Below are positions 1-9,313 of a stretch of 64,000 nt of DNA, in pieces. Source of the stretch: Actinomycetaceae bacterium (lineage in GTDB: Bacteria > Actinomycetota > Actinomycetes > Actinomycetales > Actinomycetaceae); assembly GCA_030537615.1 (NCBI GenBank), contig JAUNVP010000005.1, positions 1-64,000 on the forward strand, given 5' to 3'. Positions within the stretch are counted from its first letter, which is position 1. Every line of letters starts with the position of its first letter. A program made the position numbers and the translations under genes. A model generated the notes under the pieces. That model was not told the origin of the DNA, did no database searches, and saw only the letters and a list, made by a program, of their open reading frames with translations.

Positions 1-14
1 CAACCAAAACACAC

Positions 15-54
15 AAACAGGCCCAGGATCACACAAGAACCCTGGGCCCGTTTG
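15..54 (-). terminator. Intrinsic terminator after the HprK-related gene
   Basis: A 14-bp stem with one mismatch (arms at 15-27 and 41-54, core GGCCCAGG/CCTGGGCC) lies downstream of the stop at 136 on the minus strand. Read on the minus strand it is followed by a T/G-rich stretch including TTTT near position 8. It could also serve a convergent gene to the left of the window. Confidence 0.6.
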
Positions 55-135
55 CTATACAGACTCGCTCGTGAACGCTCATGCGCATGATGAATGCCGA
101 GAAATATCTCGAAGGGGGATTAGTTTTTCACTACT

Positions 136-1287
136 TCACGTGTTGGAAACCTCGTCAATGAGATCCGCGTCGAATAGGGACTGCAGCGCGTCGATGACGT
201 GCTTTTCAGCATCGGGGTTCTCGCCGAACTCTTCTTGAACAAGAGAGGTCAGCCTTGTAATGCTGATGGGGTGCTCACATTGTTCCCAGAGGTATCCGCC
301 GAGTGACGAAAGAACCAACGTGTATGCATCGGTCGAAATCACGTAGTAGCCGTCGGAAAACTTGATCGCATCCGACCATGGACGGCGTTGGATCCGACTG
401 TGGGATATGATGCGAGTTGGTCGATTGAGCGTTCCGTAGCGCGAGAGCTGATTGGTTTTGATGAGCTTGTCTCTCACGGCGTCAGCGATTGGTCCGGGGC
501 CAAGTTCGATCCACGTGTCCTCTTCTGATGCTTCATCTGACGGCGAATCAAGTTGCTCGAATAGTTTGTCGATGAGGTAATCGCAGTCGGCAATATCCCG
601 ATAGCGCAGAAGCCACGGCCCACCAGAACGCGTTAAGAGTCCGGCAAGTGCCGACAACGGATTCGGAACAGCGAGCAAACTGGATGTTTCGGGCGCTATG
701 TGACCGATAGCCTCGTGGACGGGGATGGGGACAAGCTCAGGAGGTGTAGCCCGCTCCGGCTCGCGCTGCAGAAGGACTAGCGCGTGTAGCATAAGTATCT
801 GATTTGCTTTCAGGGTGCGGAGGCCAGCATCTCCAGGACTTCGTCCGATTTTCCCTGTGTGATCCGTGCTTTTAATTGAGAGAGGTTTTGGGAAGGGGAA
901 TACATTTCCATCCGAATCACAGGCGAGAGTTTCATCTGTGACATAGTGGTATTTCTGCGCCAGCCTTCGCGCAGCAGTCGTTTTCCCAGTTCCTGATCGG
1001 GCCACAAATCCTACGACCGAGCCATTGTCATCAGCGACGGCGCAAGCGTGAAACATGTGGAGATGTCCGATCTGTTTCGCTATAGCAAATTGCGTGACAT
1101 CGCGGTGGAGGGCATAGCTGGTTTGCTCGTTTCCTGGACCTGGGACGATGATGTCGGCGTCTATGTTACTCGAGTGCTTATCGGTGACCAGGCATTCGTT
1201 CCATTCACAGATAATCTCGGTTCGCTGCTCGAGAGACAATGCCTCTAGGTCGACTTCGAGTTCTACTCCGAGCGCGCGTATTCTCAC
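136..1287 (-). CDS. HPr-kinase-related P-loop protein with C-terminal PqqD-like domain
   Basis: 383 residues. The central part has a P-loop (ARSGTGKTT, about 96-104) preceded by an LHMFHACAVA segment, the arrangement of HPr kinase C-domains and HprK-related kinases. The last 75 or so residues (YYVISTDAYTLVLSSLGGYLW and on) resemble PqqD, a winged-helix carrier of peptides in RiPP pathways. Substrate is unknown; a kinase acting on a peptide or protein is the inference. A GTG start at 1287 is preferred over an ATG at 1332 because GGAAGGAA sits six bases upstream and the family-like sequence begins there. It is divergent from manA. Another gene with a C-terminal PqqD-like domain closes the other end of this polysaccharide locus (18388-19698), which recalls the HPr-rel kinase/PqqD/nucleotidyltransferase systems known from bacterial genomes. 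Confidence 0.65.
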   Translation of the reverse strand: MRIRALGVELEVDLEALSLEQRTEIICEWNECLVTDKHSSNIDADIIVPGPGNEQTSYALHRDVTQFAIAKQIGHLHMFHACAVADDNGSVVGFVARSGTGKTTAARRLAQKYHYVTDETLACDSDGNVFPFPKPLSIKSTDHTGKIGRSPGDAGLRTLKANQILMLHALVLLQREPERATPPELVPIPVHEAIGHIAPETSSLLAVPNPLSALAGLLTRSGGPWLLRYRDIADCDYLIDKLFEQLDSPSDEASEEDTWIELGPGPIADAVRDKLIKTNQLSRYGTLNRPTRIISHSRIQRRPWSDAIKFSDGYYVISTDAYTLVLSSLGGYLWEQCEHPISITRLTSLVQEEFGENPDAEKHVIDALQSLFDADLIDEVSNT

Positions 1288-1437
1288 GGTGAGTTCCTTC
1301 CGGAAACGAGCATGACACACTGAGTATAGCAATCAAAACTATAGCGCTAGTGGGAGGAGCGATAGTGACGAGGAGGTGACGGCAGGGAAGCATTCCGGTA
1401 TATTCTTGGTAAGCGATTATCCTATAAGGAGGCGCGC

Positions 1438-2613
1438 GTGCAACTGGATGCAAAGCGTCTGCGCGGCTATCCCAAATATTATGACTGGGGCGATCCCGAC
1501 GCACTTTATCGGTTACTGAACTGGGAAAGACAATCGCGTCCTTTGGCTGAGGTGTGGTTTGGCACCCACCCGGCTGGACATACCTATACTCAAGACGGTC
1601 AATTATTAGGGTCCTACCTAAACATCAACATCGAGTCGGGAAATAATTCTCAGCTGCCGTATTTGATGAAATACATAGCCCCAGCTACTCCGCTTTCGAT
1701 CCAAGTACATCCAGATCTTTACGTGATAAATGAGAGTCTGATTAGGCGGGATTCGGATAGCGTCGCAAACAACTGTCACGAGCAACTTTTCCAAGATGCT
1801 AACGAAAAGCCCGAAATGCTCTTCGCACTCTCCAATTGGCAAGCACTCGTAGGAATGTGCGATATTTCGAATCTGAGGCCGTTTCTAAGGGCACTTCATC
1901 TGCCTCTCGGGCACCAGGTGGAGGAATTACTCAACTCAGGTCAAGAAAAGCGGCTTTTCAAACGAATTGCGCAACGAGAGGCTGGGTTCCAGGCTGCGGA
2001 CATAGAGAGATTGATCAAACGCAGTGAGGAGCTATCCGAGTCTGCAAACGCAACTATTTCTGAGAAAGCGCGACTTGTTTGTCATCTAAATCGCTACTTT
2101 CCCCTTGATCCCGGGGTGCTTATGGGGGCCCTCATGAACATCGTCCACCTAAAACCGAGGCAAGTGCTCTTCATCCCGGTCGGGACGATCCATGCTTATA
2201 TCAGTGGAATTGGCATTGAGCTTATGACAGCTTCGGATAATGTATTTCGTGCTGGATTAACTCGAAAGCGGGTTGATACGAATTCTTTTCTAGCATCGGC
2301 CGATCTCAGTCCTTCAAAGCCGCAATTCATTCAGCCACAAATCCATGAATTTGATACCTACCGACGACTTATCTATCGGCCACCGGTTCCAGACTTCTGT
2401 ATGGAGCTATATGAGTATGGTGGACGGGACGCTCCACTTAGCACAGACCGAGATACGGTAGCTACCTGCATTGAAGGGGAGATTAGCGTCGGCAGAGAAC
2501 GACTTCGTCGCGGAGAAACAGTTTTCCTACCAGCTGGGTACAGCACCATTTGCGGGGGTGAGGGTTGTTTAATCCTTGCACGTACTCAACAAGAGCACAG
2601 TAGAGTACCCTAG
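1438..2613 (+). CDS. manA: Mannose-6-phosphate isomerase, class I
   Basis: Interconverts fructose-6-phosphate and mannose-6-phosphate, feeding GDP-mannose and so polysaccharide synthesis. The 391-residue length fits class I enzymes. Zinc-site segments are visible: SIQVHPD, EKPEM and GTIHAY, plus the conserved GLTRKRVD segment towards the C-terminus. The GTG start at 1438 has a strong AAGGAGG eight bases upstream. Its position next to the co-polymerase kinase suggests it supplies sugar for the exopolysaccharide, although manA is also a general housekeeping gene. Confidence 0.93.
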   Translation: MQLDAKRLRGYPKYYDWGDPDALYRLLNWERQSRPLAEVWFGTHPAGHTYTQDGQLLGSYLNINIESGNNSQLPYLMKYIAPATPLSIQVHPDLYVINESLIRRDSDSVANNCHEQLFQDANEKPEMLFALSNWQALVGMCDISNLRPFLRALHLPLGHQVEELLNSGQEKRLFKRIAQREAGFQAADIERLIKRSEELSESANATISEKARLVCHLNRYFPLDPGVLMGALMNIVHLKPRQVLFIPVGTIHAYISGIGIELMTASDNVFRAGLTRKRVDTNSFLASADLSPSKPQFIQPQIHEFDTYRRLIYRPPVPDFCMELYEYGGRDAPLSTDRDTVATCIEGEISVGRERLRRGETVFLPAGYSTICGGEGCLILARTQQEHSRVP

Positions 2614-2724
2614 TTTTCCTTTTTCTAATTTAGGATAGTAATCACCATGAGAATCTTTAAGTAGAGTGATTGAACGCGGTACTATGTGTGAGTACCTCAA
2701 ATGATTCGATAGGTAGGCTAAGCC

Positions 2725-4356
2725 GTGTCCTTTGACATACTCCTCAAGATAACTGTTCGATACCTGGGGACGATTGCTACATGTATCGTGCTCTCCTTGC
2801 TGGTGAGCCTAGGGGCTCTGTTTATACAAAATCCTGAATACCAGGGCTCGACAACCGCATACGTAACTGCGGGTGAAAGCTCTTCCGGAGCGGGCGCATC
2901 TAGTAACGAGTACAGTAACTCGATTCTCGCTCAAACTAAGGTCAAATCGTTTGTCCCATTGTTTACTTCGCAATCAGTTGCAGAACGAGTTATCGAAAAA
3001 CTAAACCTCGATTACACTCCATCCGAGCTATCCTCACGTATCACGGCTCGTCGAGTAGAAGATACTGTTACTTTGCAGATTACGGCGCGTGCTGATTCCC
3101 CTGAGCGTGCGCAGGCAATCTCAGATGAGGTTGTTATCGCGACTTCAGAAGAAATGAAGCGGCTTGAGGGAGATTCAACAACGAAGATCACCAAGGTTTC
3201 CTCGGCACAGCTTTCCTCCACGCCGGTATCGCCGGATCCAAAGCGGTACATTGGTGCCGGCCTGCTCGTTGGTATTGTCCTAGGATACTTGGTGGCATAT
3301 TTTCGCGCCAGATATGACACCAGGATTCGTACCAGCGAGGATCTTGAGGGGCGCGTATCGCAACCAGTACTTGGTGTTCTTCCAGAATCTGATGGAATAC
3401 GAGATCTGGACTTCACGCTTGCAGATGATTTTCGTGCTCGTGAAGCGTTGCGTAAGCTACGTACGAATTTGCGATACGCCAATATTGATGAGCAGATGCA
3501 AAGTGTCGTTATCACATCTCCTACCATGAATGATGGTAAATCTTCAGTCGCCGCTTTTCTCGGAGTAGTGCTCGCCGAAGCAGGCTCGGAAGTTCTATTG
3601 GTCGATACTGATCTGCGGCGCCCAACTGTGGCCGACAAATTTCAGGCAGATGGTTCTGTAGGCCTAACCCAGGTGTTGGCCGGAATTGCTTCTCTAAGCG
3701 AAGCTATTCAGAAGACTTCAGTCCAGGGTTTGTCGATCTTGCCAGCAGGCGAAGTTCCCGCGAATCCCTCAGAAATTCTCGGTTCTCGAAGGATGCAAGA
3801 GCTTGTCGAATTCTTAGCGAAAGACTACTTCGTTATCTTAGATGCACCACCACTTTTACCGGTTACCGATGCAGCGCTATTGTCACGAATTTCAAATGGA
3901 GCTCTGATAGTCCTTTCTGCAGGACAAACTACCCTTGAACAGGCTCGTAGTGCTATTCGTGCAGTCGACGGTATTGATGGACACGTGATCGGTACTGTCT
4001 TGAATCGAGCATCTACCAAGCGATTCAGCCAAATTGCCTACGGTGATGCTGAGTATGGTTACAGTGCTGGAGTCGGCAAGTACAAGAAATACAAGGAATA
4101 TAAGTTGCCAGACGAAGCAAGTGCAAATGGTCCCAGGAGTATCGCAATTGAGAATTCTGAAGACAAACGCTTTGATTCTCCAGCATCTGTTTTAGAGAGA
4201 CCCACCGTAGGCGAGCCTCCGCAGCCGCCAGTGCGACGCCGGAGAGCGGTATCGTCATCGGAGAGTGTTCCTGCTCCCACGCAACAGAGTGAAACGCAAG
4301 GACGTCCGAGGTTTTTGAAGACGACTGAATGGAAAGATATTATGGGCGACAGCTAG
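2725..4356 (+). CDS. Polysaccharide co-polymerase / bacterial tyrosine kinase (Wzz + BY-kinase)
   Basis: 543 residues combining the membrane Wzz-type part and the cytoplasmic kinase that are often separate genes in Firmicutes. Two membrane segments (about 13-35 and 173-192) flank the extracellular Wzz loop. The kinase part has a Walker A-like loop (MNDGKSS, near 270), Walker A' (LLVDTDLRRP, near 290) and Walker B (VILDAPPLL, near 370). A cluster of six tyrosines (about 440-462, YGDAEYGY then YKKYKEY) is the expected autophosphorylation tail. A further 80 residues rich in Pro, Arg and Ser follow. It controls chain length and export of the polymer; the phosphatase at 16733-17323 is the likely opposing enzyme. 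GTG start. Confidence 0.9.
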   Translation: MSFDILLKITVRYLGTIATCIVLSLLVSLGALFIQNPEYQGSTTAYVTAGESSSGAGASSNEYSNSILAQTKVKSFVPLFTSQSVAERVIEKLNLDYTPSELSSRITARRVEDTVTLQITARADSPERAQAISDEVVIATSEEMKRLEGDSTTKITKVSSAQLSSTPVSPDPKRYIGAGLLVGIVLGYLVAYFRARYDTRIRTSEDLEGRVSQPVLGVLPESDGIRDLDFTLADDFRAREALRKLRTNLRYANIDEQMQSVVITSPTMNDGKSSVAAFLGVVLAEAGSEVLLVDTDLRRPTVADKFQADGSVGLTQVLAGIASLSEAIQKTSVQGLSILPAGEVPANPSEILGSRRMQELVEFLAKDYFVILDAPPLLPVTDAALLSRISNGALIVLSAGQTTLEQARSAIRAVDGIDGHVIGTVLNRASTKRFSQIAYGDAEYGYSAGVGKYKKYKEYKLPDEASANGPRSIAIENSEDKRFDSPASVLERPTVGEPPQPPVRRRRAVSSSESVPAPTQQSETQGRPRFLKTTEWKDIMGDS

Positions 4357-4376
4357 CAAGTCATCTATGACTTTCT

Positions 4377-4412
4377 CCCCGTTCATACTTAAAGGTGTGA
4401 ACGGGGTTTTCT
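4377..4412 (+). terminator. Terminator after the BY-kinase gene
   Basis: CCCCGTTCA...TGAACGGGG stem (arms 4377-4388 and 4395-4406, one G-T wobble) followed by TTTTCTT. It separates the kinase gene from the convergent wzx operon. Confidence 0.85.
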
Positions 4413-4556
4413 TGTGACTTGAAGCGTCAAAATAACCATGTTGTCAGCTATCCAGCTAAAAGGACACGGGCGCAGATACTGAAGAATGTAGGAGACTTTG
4501 CAGGTAGGTTATTATCCCGCGAGACGTGAGTACAAGAGTGTAAAAGGAACGCAGAT

Positions 4557-6059
4557 TTAACTATTTCGTTTGACTATTGAAAGCACGAGATTCCTTTCGT
4601 ATTCTCCCATGCCAAACTTCCACACGAATAGGGCGAAGACAGCGGTGTAGACCGTAATGGAGGAGAGTAGCACCAGAGGTTTTTCGAGGGGCAAATACCA
4701 CCACATCAGAAGACCGACGACTCCAGCAGGAAGGAATGATGGCAAAAGATTCAGAAGACTGCGCCAAAATCTCACGACGTTCATGTCCATATGGAAATGG
4801 TAGTACCAGTTCATTGCAATACCGTGGCCAAAAATGAGTGCGAACGCGGTTGCATATCCAACACCGTTAGGTCCAAACAATCTGACGAGCGGAATGCATA
4901 AGACGATATTCAATACCGCAAAGACGAGGTAAACAAGGGAGCGAAACTGATGGAGATTTTGGGCTTGTTGGATTTCGATACCGAGACTCTGGGAGAGCGG
5001 CACGATCAGCGGGACTATGAAGATCACTGCCACCGGGTAGGTTTCATGGTATTGGGGACCTGCCCATAGTTCGATGAACGGGGCGCCATAGATGACAAAG
5101 CCTGAGATAGTCAACCAGAGCAAAATGAACTGGATGCGTCCGATTCGAGTCCACACAGCCGTCAGCTCACTTGTTGGACGTCTTTCCGCCGCTAATCGAT
5201 TAACTTCAGGGATGAAGACGCCGGCTATGCCTCCTCCAAGTGCGAGGAAGTATGTGACAAGTTGAACTGCCAAGCCGACGATAGCAGCATCTGTCGGTCC
5301 GTTCATTCGACCTATAATGAACTTACCAATATTCCAGTTGATCTGATTGATGATCATTCCAAGGAAGAGATACGAAGAAAAGATAAAGATCTCGCGAGTC
5401 AGCTCCCATTGGAACTGGCCGAATTTAAAAGAGAATCCTAGCCGTCTGACGGCAAAATGAAATGTCCAGAATCCGGCAATCACGTTGACAGATAGCGTCG
5501 TCGAGACGAGACCGAGTGAACCAGCACCGAGCAGTAACACCGGTATCATGACCAGTGGTCCAATGACTTGGCGGATAAACACCATGGATTTTTGGAAAAC
5601 AAACTGTTCGTGAGCCATGATGTAGGCGGTGGCCACTGAGATGGGGAACGATAAAGCCAAGTCTAGAATGAGAACCGCGAACAAGAACTTTGCCAGGTGA
5701 TGTTGCTCGGGCGAATACTTCGAGCCGAGCACCGCATCGCTATTCGCGACTAAGATAGCGCCGATGATTAGTACTAAAACTCCAATGGCGAAATAAATGG
5801 TCATAAACAAGGCATTGAGCCTTGCCAGACCGTCTTCATCACCTACTGCTTTAAACCGCGAATAGAAGCGTATATACCCATTTGTGAAACCGAATGAAAA
5901 GAGTGTCAGGTAGGAGACTACAGCCAATACAAAGGTATAGAGGCCGTATTCCTCTTGCCCCAATACTCGGAGCATAACCGGTGTATAGACCATGGATACG
6001 AGGAATCCGGCAAGCATTGTCGCATAGGTGAGGATGACCCCCAGTTTCCGCTGATTCAT
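4557..6059 (-). CDS. Wzx-type flippase (MOP superfamily polysaccharide exporter)
   Basis: 500 residues, almost wholly hydrophobic, with about 12-14 predicted membrane spans. The opening (KLGVILTYATMLAGFLVSMV) and the YTPVMLRVLGQEEYGLYTF segment are typical of Wzx/RfbX oligosaccharide flippases. It is expected to flip the undecaprenyl-linked repeat unit across the membrane for the Wzy polymerase encoded three genes upstream. It is the last gene of the long minus-strand operon and starts 15 bases after the pyruvyltransferase fusion. Confidence 0.88.
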   Translation of the reverse strand: MNQRKLGVILTYATMLAGFLVSMVYTPVMLRVLGQEEYGLYTFVLAVVSYLTLFSFGFTNGYIRFYSRFKAVGDEDGLARLNALFMTIYFAIGVLVLIIGAILVANSDAVLGSKYSPEQHHLAKFLFAVLILDLALSFPISVATAYIMAHEQFVFQKSMVFIRQVIGPLVMIPVLLLGAGSLGLVSTTLSVNVIAGFWTFHFAVRRLGFSFKFGQFQWELTREIFIFSSYLFLGMIINQINWNIGKFIIGRMNGPTDAAIVGLAVQLVTYFLALGGGIAGVFIPEVNRLAAERRPTSELTAVWTRIGRIQFILLWLTISGFVIYGAPFIELWAGPQYHETYPVAVIFIVPLIVPLSQSLGIEIQQAQNLHQFRSLVYLVFAVLNIVLCIPLVRLFGPNGVGYATAFALIFGHGIAMNWYYHFHMDMNVVRFWRSLLNLLPSFLPAGVVGLLMWWYLPLEKPLVLLSSITVYTAVFALFVWKFGMGEYERNLVLSIVKRNS

Positions 6060-6074
6060 ATTAGATCTGAAACG

Positions 6075-8252
6075 TTAGTCGATGATACGGGTGATGTCAT
6101 TCCCCGAACGCCGGGTAGAAATTGGTACTTTCAGTGTCTCTGGTTCGGCAAATTTTGCCACATACAAAAATACTGCTAGATCTTCCCACTGAGGTATAGA
6201 AAGGATGGCTTTTAACCGTCTTTCACTGGTAGGGGGTAAAGAGCCGTGTAACATGCATGTACCTAGACCTTGCGCATGGAGAGAATAGATAAGATTCATG
6301 CCGAATAATCCGGCGTCTAGGAGCGGCATTTTACGCTCGCCTTTTCCGTAGAGCCGTAAGTCAGTTGTTAAGACAATGATTGCTGAAGCAGAAGGTCCAA
6401 ATGACTGACTACCGCCCTGAAGCCGAGAAACTTCTCCGATAAGATTCCTATTTCGGACCACGTGAACGCGGGTCGCTTGTCGATTGCACGCAGAAGGAGC
6501 AGTATTTGCAGTTTCTATGGCTGCTTGTAATTCGCTGTCGGAAAGAGGCAGGAGTTTCTCTCCGTCCATTGCCCTTAGAGATCGACGTGAACGAGCGAAC
6601 TGTTCGAATGGGAGTGTACCGGTATCATCGAGTGCGGTGGTCTCGTATTCATCTACTCCTACGGCAACGGCCGATTCCAATGAAGGCGGCTCTCCTATGA
6701 TGTCTTTGACATCAACACCGCGTTGAAAATTTGCATTGAAGTACTCTACGAGGGCGGCATTTCCTCGGTCTCGCAGGTACGTATCTAAATCGTCCGACTG
6801 AATCTTTCTCACTTCATCAGCAAGCAGGCGATTGTTCCGTTCATTAAAACGCGGCCGGAAGTCCTTGTGAGCTAAACCTTTTTCGATGGTATGACTAACC
6901 ATGAGGATGAGGAGCTGACGAGTCTTCGAATACTTCGCCCCGAGGCCGCCGTCACTGTACTTTCGGTACAGTCGAAGATCAGCGATAGCATCTCGAGTAT
7001 TGATGGCGTCATCGCGGGCGCTACGAGCAAGATCGCGAGCGAGGCTTTTCAGTCGATGAATGGCACTGTCTCTTGATTGAGGTTCTTTTGATTTCATGTC
7101 CACCGCAGTAGTGCTTGTTGTTAGAGATTGGTTATGTACCTTGAGCATATTGTTGAGGGCCTGCAATGAAGCTTTTCTGGACCCATCTAAAATCGCCGAA
7201 CACTCTTGCCACTGGGCAGAGGATATCGGTGAGAAATCTGCACTTTCTTTTGACCAAAATCGACTCGAGAGCTTGGTCTGATCAAGTAAATCGCGGACGC
7301 GGACGCTCGTAGCGGCTCTGGCTGCGGTTACAAAATCACGTTGGAAAATAATCGAAAAGACAGAGGCATGGAATGAATCGGATACTACCAGATCGGCTCC
7401 ACGAATGAGAGCGATGAAATCGAGTGGGGATATTCCGATGAATTCTTCTTTCTGCGGATTCATCAGATCTATCACTTTGGCACCGCGGTTTTCTGCAGCT
7501 AACCGGATTTCAGTAAGAATCCTCTCGTCGGGAGGAGTAAGGAAATAAAGCGCGACATAGGGTTCTTTAGGAACTTGCACAGTCGCTTGATCTGCATACT
7601 CTTCCCACCGGTTACGGTTAAACAGCATAGTTGGATCTAAGACAACCTCAGCGTGACGTCCGGTAAGATCTCGAATGATATCAGCTCCGGACGGTTCGCG
7701 AACGGTGATTTCAGCAAAACTAGCAAGTTGTTCCGTATAGGTGCGCCGATACCACGGTGGTAACTGTGCTATTCCAAATGACGCTGCGTATGCCAGACGT
7801 TTTTCTTGGGGAAGGCCTTGTAGAAAAGCGAGATCGCCGGCGCCGATGAATAGAGGATTCCATACTTGGTCAGAGCCAACGATTATGTGACTACAGTCCT
7901 CTGTCATTCGTTTTAAATCAGTGACGGTAGTTGCGATGTCTGTAGTCTCATGAAGAAATCTCTCAGAAAACATCCGACCGGCCACTCTTCGCGCGCTAAT
8001 GATAGTGTCTGAATAGCTAGAAGGACTACCCTGAAGCTTCTTTTTAGTACGTTTGAAAGCATCCTTGACGCCAAATGACCAGAGTAAATCGGCTATTCTA
8101 ACCGGCTTACTGGGCGTCGGTCCCAGCGATTGGTTACGTATAGTGACTGCTTCATATCCGATGTCGTCAAGAGCTGCAACCAACGCAAGGTTCTGAAGGC
8201 GGTTACCGAAATTGCCGTCGCCTTCTATCGTTAGAATTCCAATTTTTGCCAT
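6075..8252 (-). CDS. Polysaccharide pyruvyltransferase fused to a nitroreductase-like domain
   Basis: 725 residues. The first 380 or so are a CsaB/WcaK-type pyruvyltransferase (opening MAKIGILTIEGDGNFGNRLQ, then VGSDQVWNP and VVSDSFHASVF), which adds ketal pyruvate to a sugar of the repeat unit. The last 220 or so are a nitroreductase fold (SRRSLRAM, then NTAPSACNRQATRVHVVRN, LLDAGLFGMNLIYSLHAQGLG). The stretch between (LRLYRKYSDGG, SHTIEKGLAHKDFRPRF) looks like the N-terminal part found in stand-alone nitroreductases of capsule loci. Start at 8252 is chosen because the longer frame to 8342 overlaps the upstream gene and lacks family sequence; the chosen ATG is 11 bases after that gene's stop. 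The redox domain's substrate is unknown. Confidence 0.82.
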   Translation of the reverse strand: MAKIGILTIEGDGNFGNRLQNLALVAALDDIGYEAVTIRNQSLGPTPSKPVRIADLLWSFGVKDAFKRTKKKLQGSPSSYSDTIISARRVAGRMFSERFLHETTDIATTVTDLKRMTEDCSHIIVGSDQVWNPLFIGAGDLAFLQGLPQEKRLAYAASFGIAQLPPWYRRTYTEQLASFAEITVREPSGADIIRDLTGRHAEVVLDPTMLFNRNRWEEYADQATVQVPKEPYVALYFLTPPDERILTEIRLAAENRGAKVIDLMNPQKEEFIGISPLDFIALIRGADLVVSDSFHASVFSIIFQRDFVTAARAATSVRVRDLLDQTKLSSRFWSKESADFSPISSAQWQECSAILDGSRKASLQALNNMLKVHNQSLTTSTTAVDMKSKEPQSRDSAIHRLKSLARDLARSARDDAINTRDAIADLRLYRKYSDGGLGAKYSKTRQLLILMVSHTIEKGLAHKDFRPRFNERNNRLLADEVRKIQSDDLDTYLRDRGNAALVEYFNANFQRGVDVKDIIGEPPSLESAVAVGVDEYETTALDDTGTLPFEQFARSRRSLRAMDGEKLLPLSDSELQAAIETANTAPSACNRQATRVHVVRNRNLIGEVSRLQGGSQSFGPSASAIIVLTTDLRLYGKGERKMPLLDAGLFGMNLIYSLHAQGLGTCMLHGSLPPTSERRLKAILSIPQWEDLAVFLYVAKFAEPETLKVPISTRRSGNDITRIID

Positions 8253-8262
8253 GCCAGGTCCA

Positions 8263-9279
8263 TTAGTTCTGTTGTCGTCGTGAGTTGGCCAAAAGCACAG
8301 CAGCATTGTATAACGCAGGTGAATACAGCTGTGGCTTGCCATCGGTTTTTTGGAGATAGCGGACTAGCCAGTGATTCACGTTGGCTTTGTCAAGTAGCTT
8401 GAGTCCGAGCCGAGCGACCTTGATATGAACTGGAACATCGCGGATTTCCTCTCTTGTTAGTCTGAGCAACAAAGAGTCCCGCGATTCGGGAGCAAATTTC
8501 TGAAGCAGGCGAGAGCTCTCTCCGGCGGTGAGATGAATCTTATCCACAAACGTAGAGATCGTCATTTTAACTTCTTCGTGCACACATTCAGCTTCGGGAA
8601 CAAGGAATACGGTAAATCCTTTACGGATCGTCCGGTAGCCAAACTCTAAGTCCTCATCGCCATATTGCTTGAATTCCTCGCGCATACCGCCTATAGTGTT
8701 CCAAACGGATTTCATAATAGCAAAGTTCATCGAGACGAAGTTGTACCCGGGTAACGTCTTTCTAACCCCACGAGAACCGGGCGAATTTGCGAAATGCCTC
8801 GATAACTTATACTTGTAATAGTTTGATTGTTTTACCCACTCAGGAGGGAAAACAACTCCTCCGCAGTAGACTGCTTGAGGGTTTTGGTGCAGAGCGGCAG
8901 AAAATATCTCCAGATGCTTAGGTTTAATTCGGACGTCGTCGTCAAGAAAAACCAAAAGCTCACTAGTTGCATGGGCGGCTCCAATAGTGCGTTTTTTACC
9001 GATCCAATTGTCAGTAAAGACTTCTTGCACATGTAGTCGCTGTTTGTATACTTCGATTAAATCTTGGGCCGAAATGCCTTGTTTTGAATTGACTAAAATA
9101 ACTTCGGAAGGTAGGTGAGTTTGCTGTGTTAAGTCCTCGAGCAGATTGCGTAAACCTTCCTGCCGTCGATGGATAGGAATGATCACAGAAATCCTGCGAA
9201 GTGTATCAGAATGAGAACCATCGCGATGCACAGCATCTCCTTTGCGAATGACAGGTAGTAGTCGAAAGCTACTACTCAT
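8263..9279 (-). CDS. Family 2 (GT-A) glycosyltransferase
   Basis: 338 residues. The Rossmann-like start RRISVIIPIHRRQEGLRNLL, the acidic metal/nucleotide motif VFLDDDVRIKP and the later YGDEDLEFGYRT segment are those of GT2 enzymes. It adds one sugar of the repeat unit at the cytoplasmic face. The open frame extends to 9474, but that part runs through the preceding polymerase gene and has no family sequence, so ATG 9279 is used; its ribosome site is weak. It lies between the polymerase and the pyruvyltransferase fusion. Confidence 0.83.
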   Translation of the reverse strand: MSSSFRLLPVIRKGDAVHRDGSHSDTLRRISVIIPIHRRQEGLRNLLEDLTQQTHLPSEVILVNSKQGISAQDLIEVYKQRLHVQEVFTDNWIGKKRTIGAAHATSELLVFLDDDVRIKPKHLEIFSAALHQNPQAVYCGGVVFPPEWVKQSNYYKYKLSRHFANSPGSRGVRKTLPGYNFVSMNFAIMKSVWNTIGGMREEFKQYGDEDLEFGYRTIRKGFTVFLVPEAECVHEEVKMTISTFVDKIHLTAGESSRLLQKFAPESRDSLLLRLTREEIRDVPVHIKVARLGLKLLDKANVNHWLVRYLQKTDGKPQLYSPALYNAAVLLANSRRQQN

Positions 9280-9313
9280 TAGCTTACACCGAGATCCATG
9301 TGAAGTGCTCTGA

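Noticed and set aside
3012..3638. Long minus-strand frame opposite the BY-kinase gene
   Set aside because: Ser/Arg-rich shadow of a well-supported gene, with no ribosome site or family sequence.
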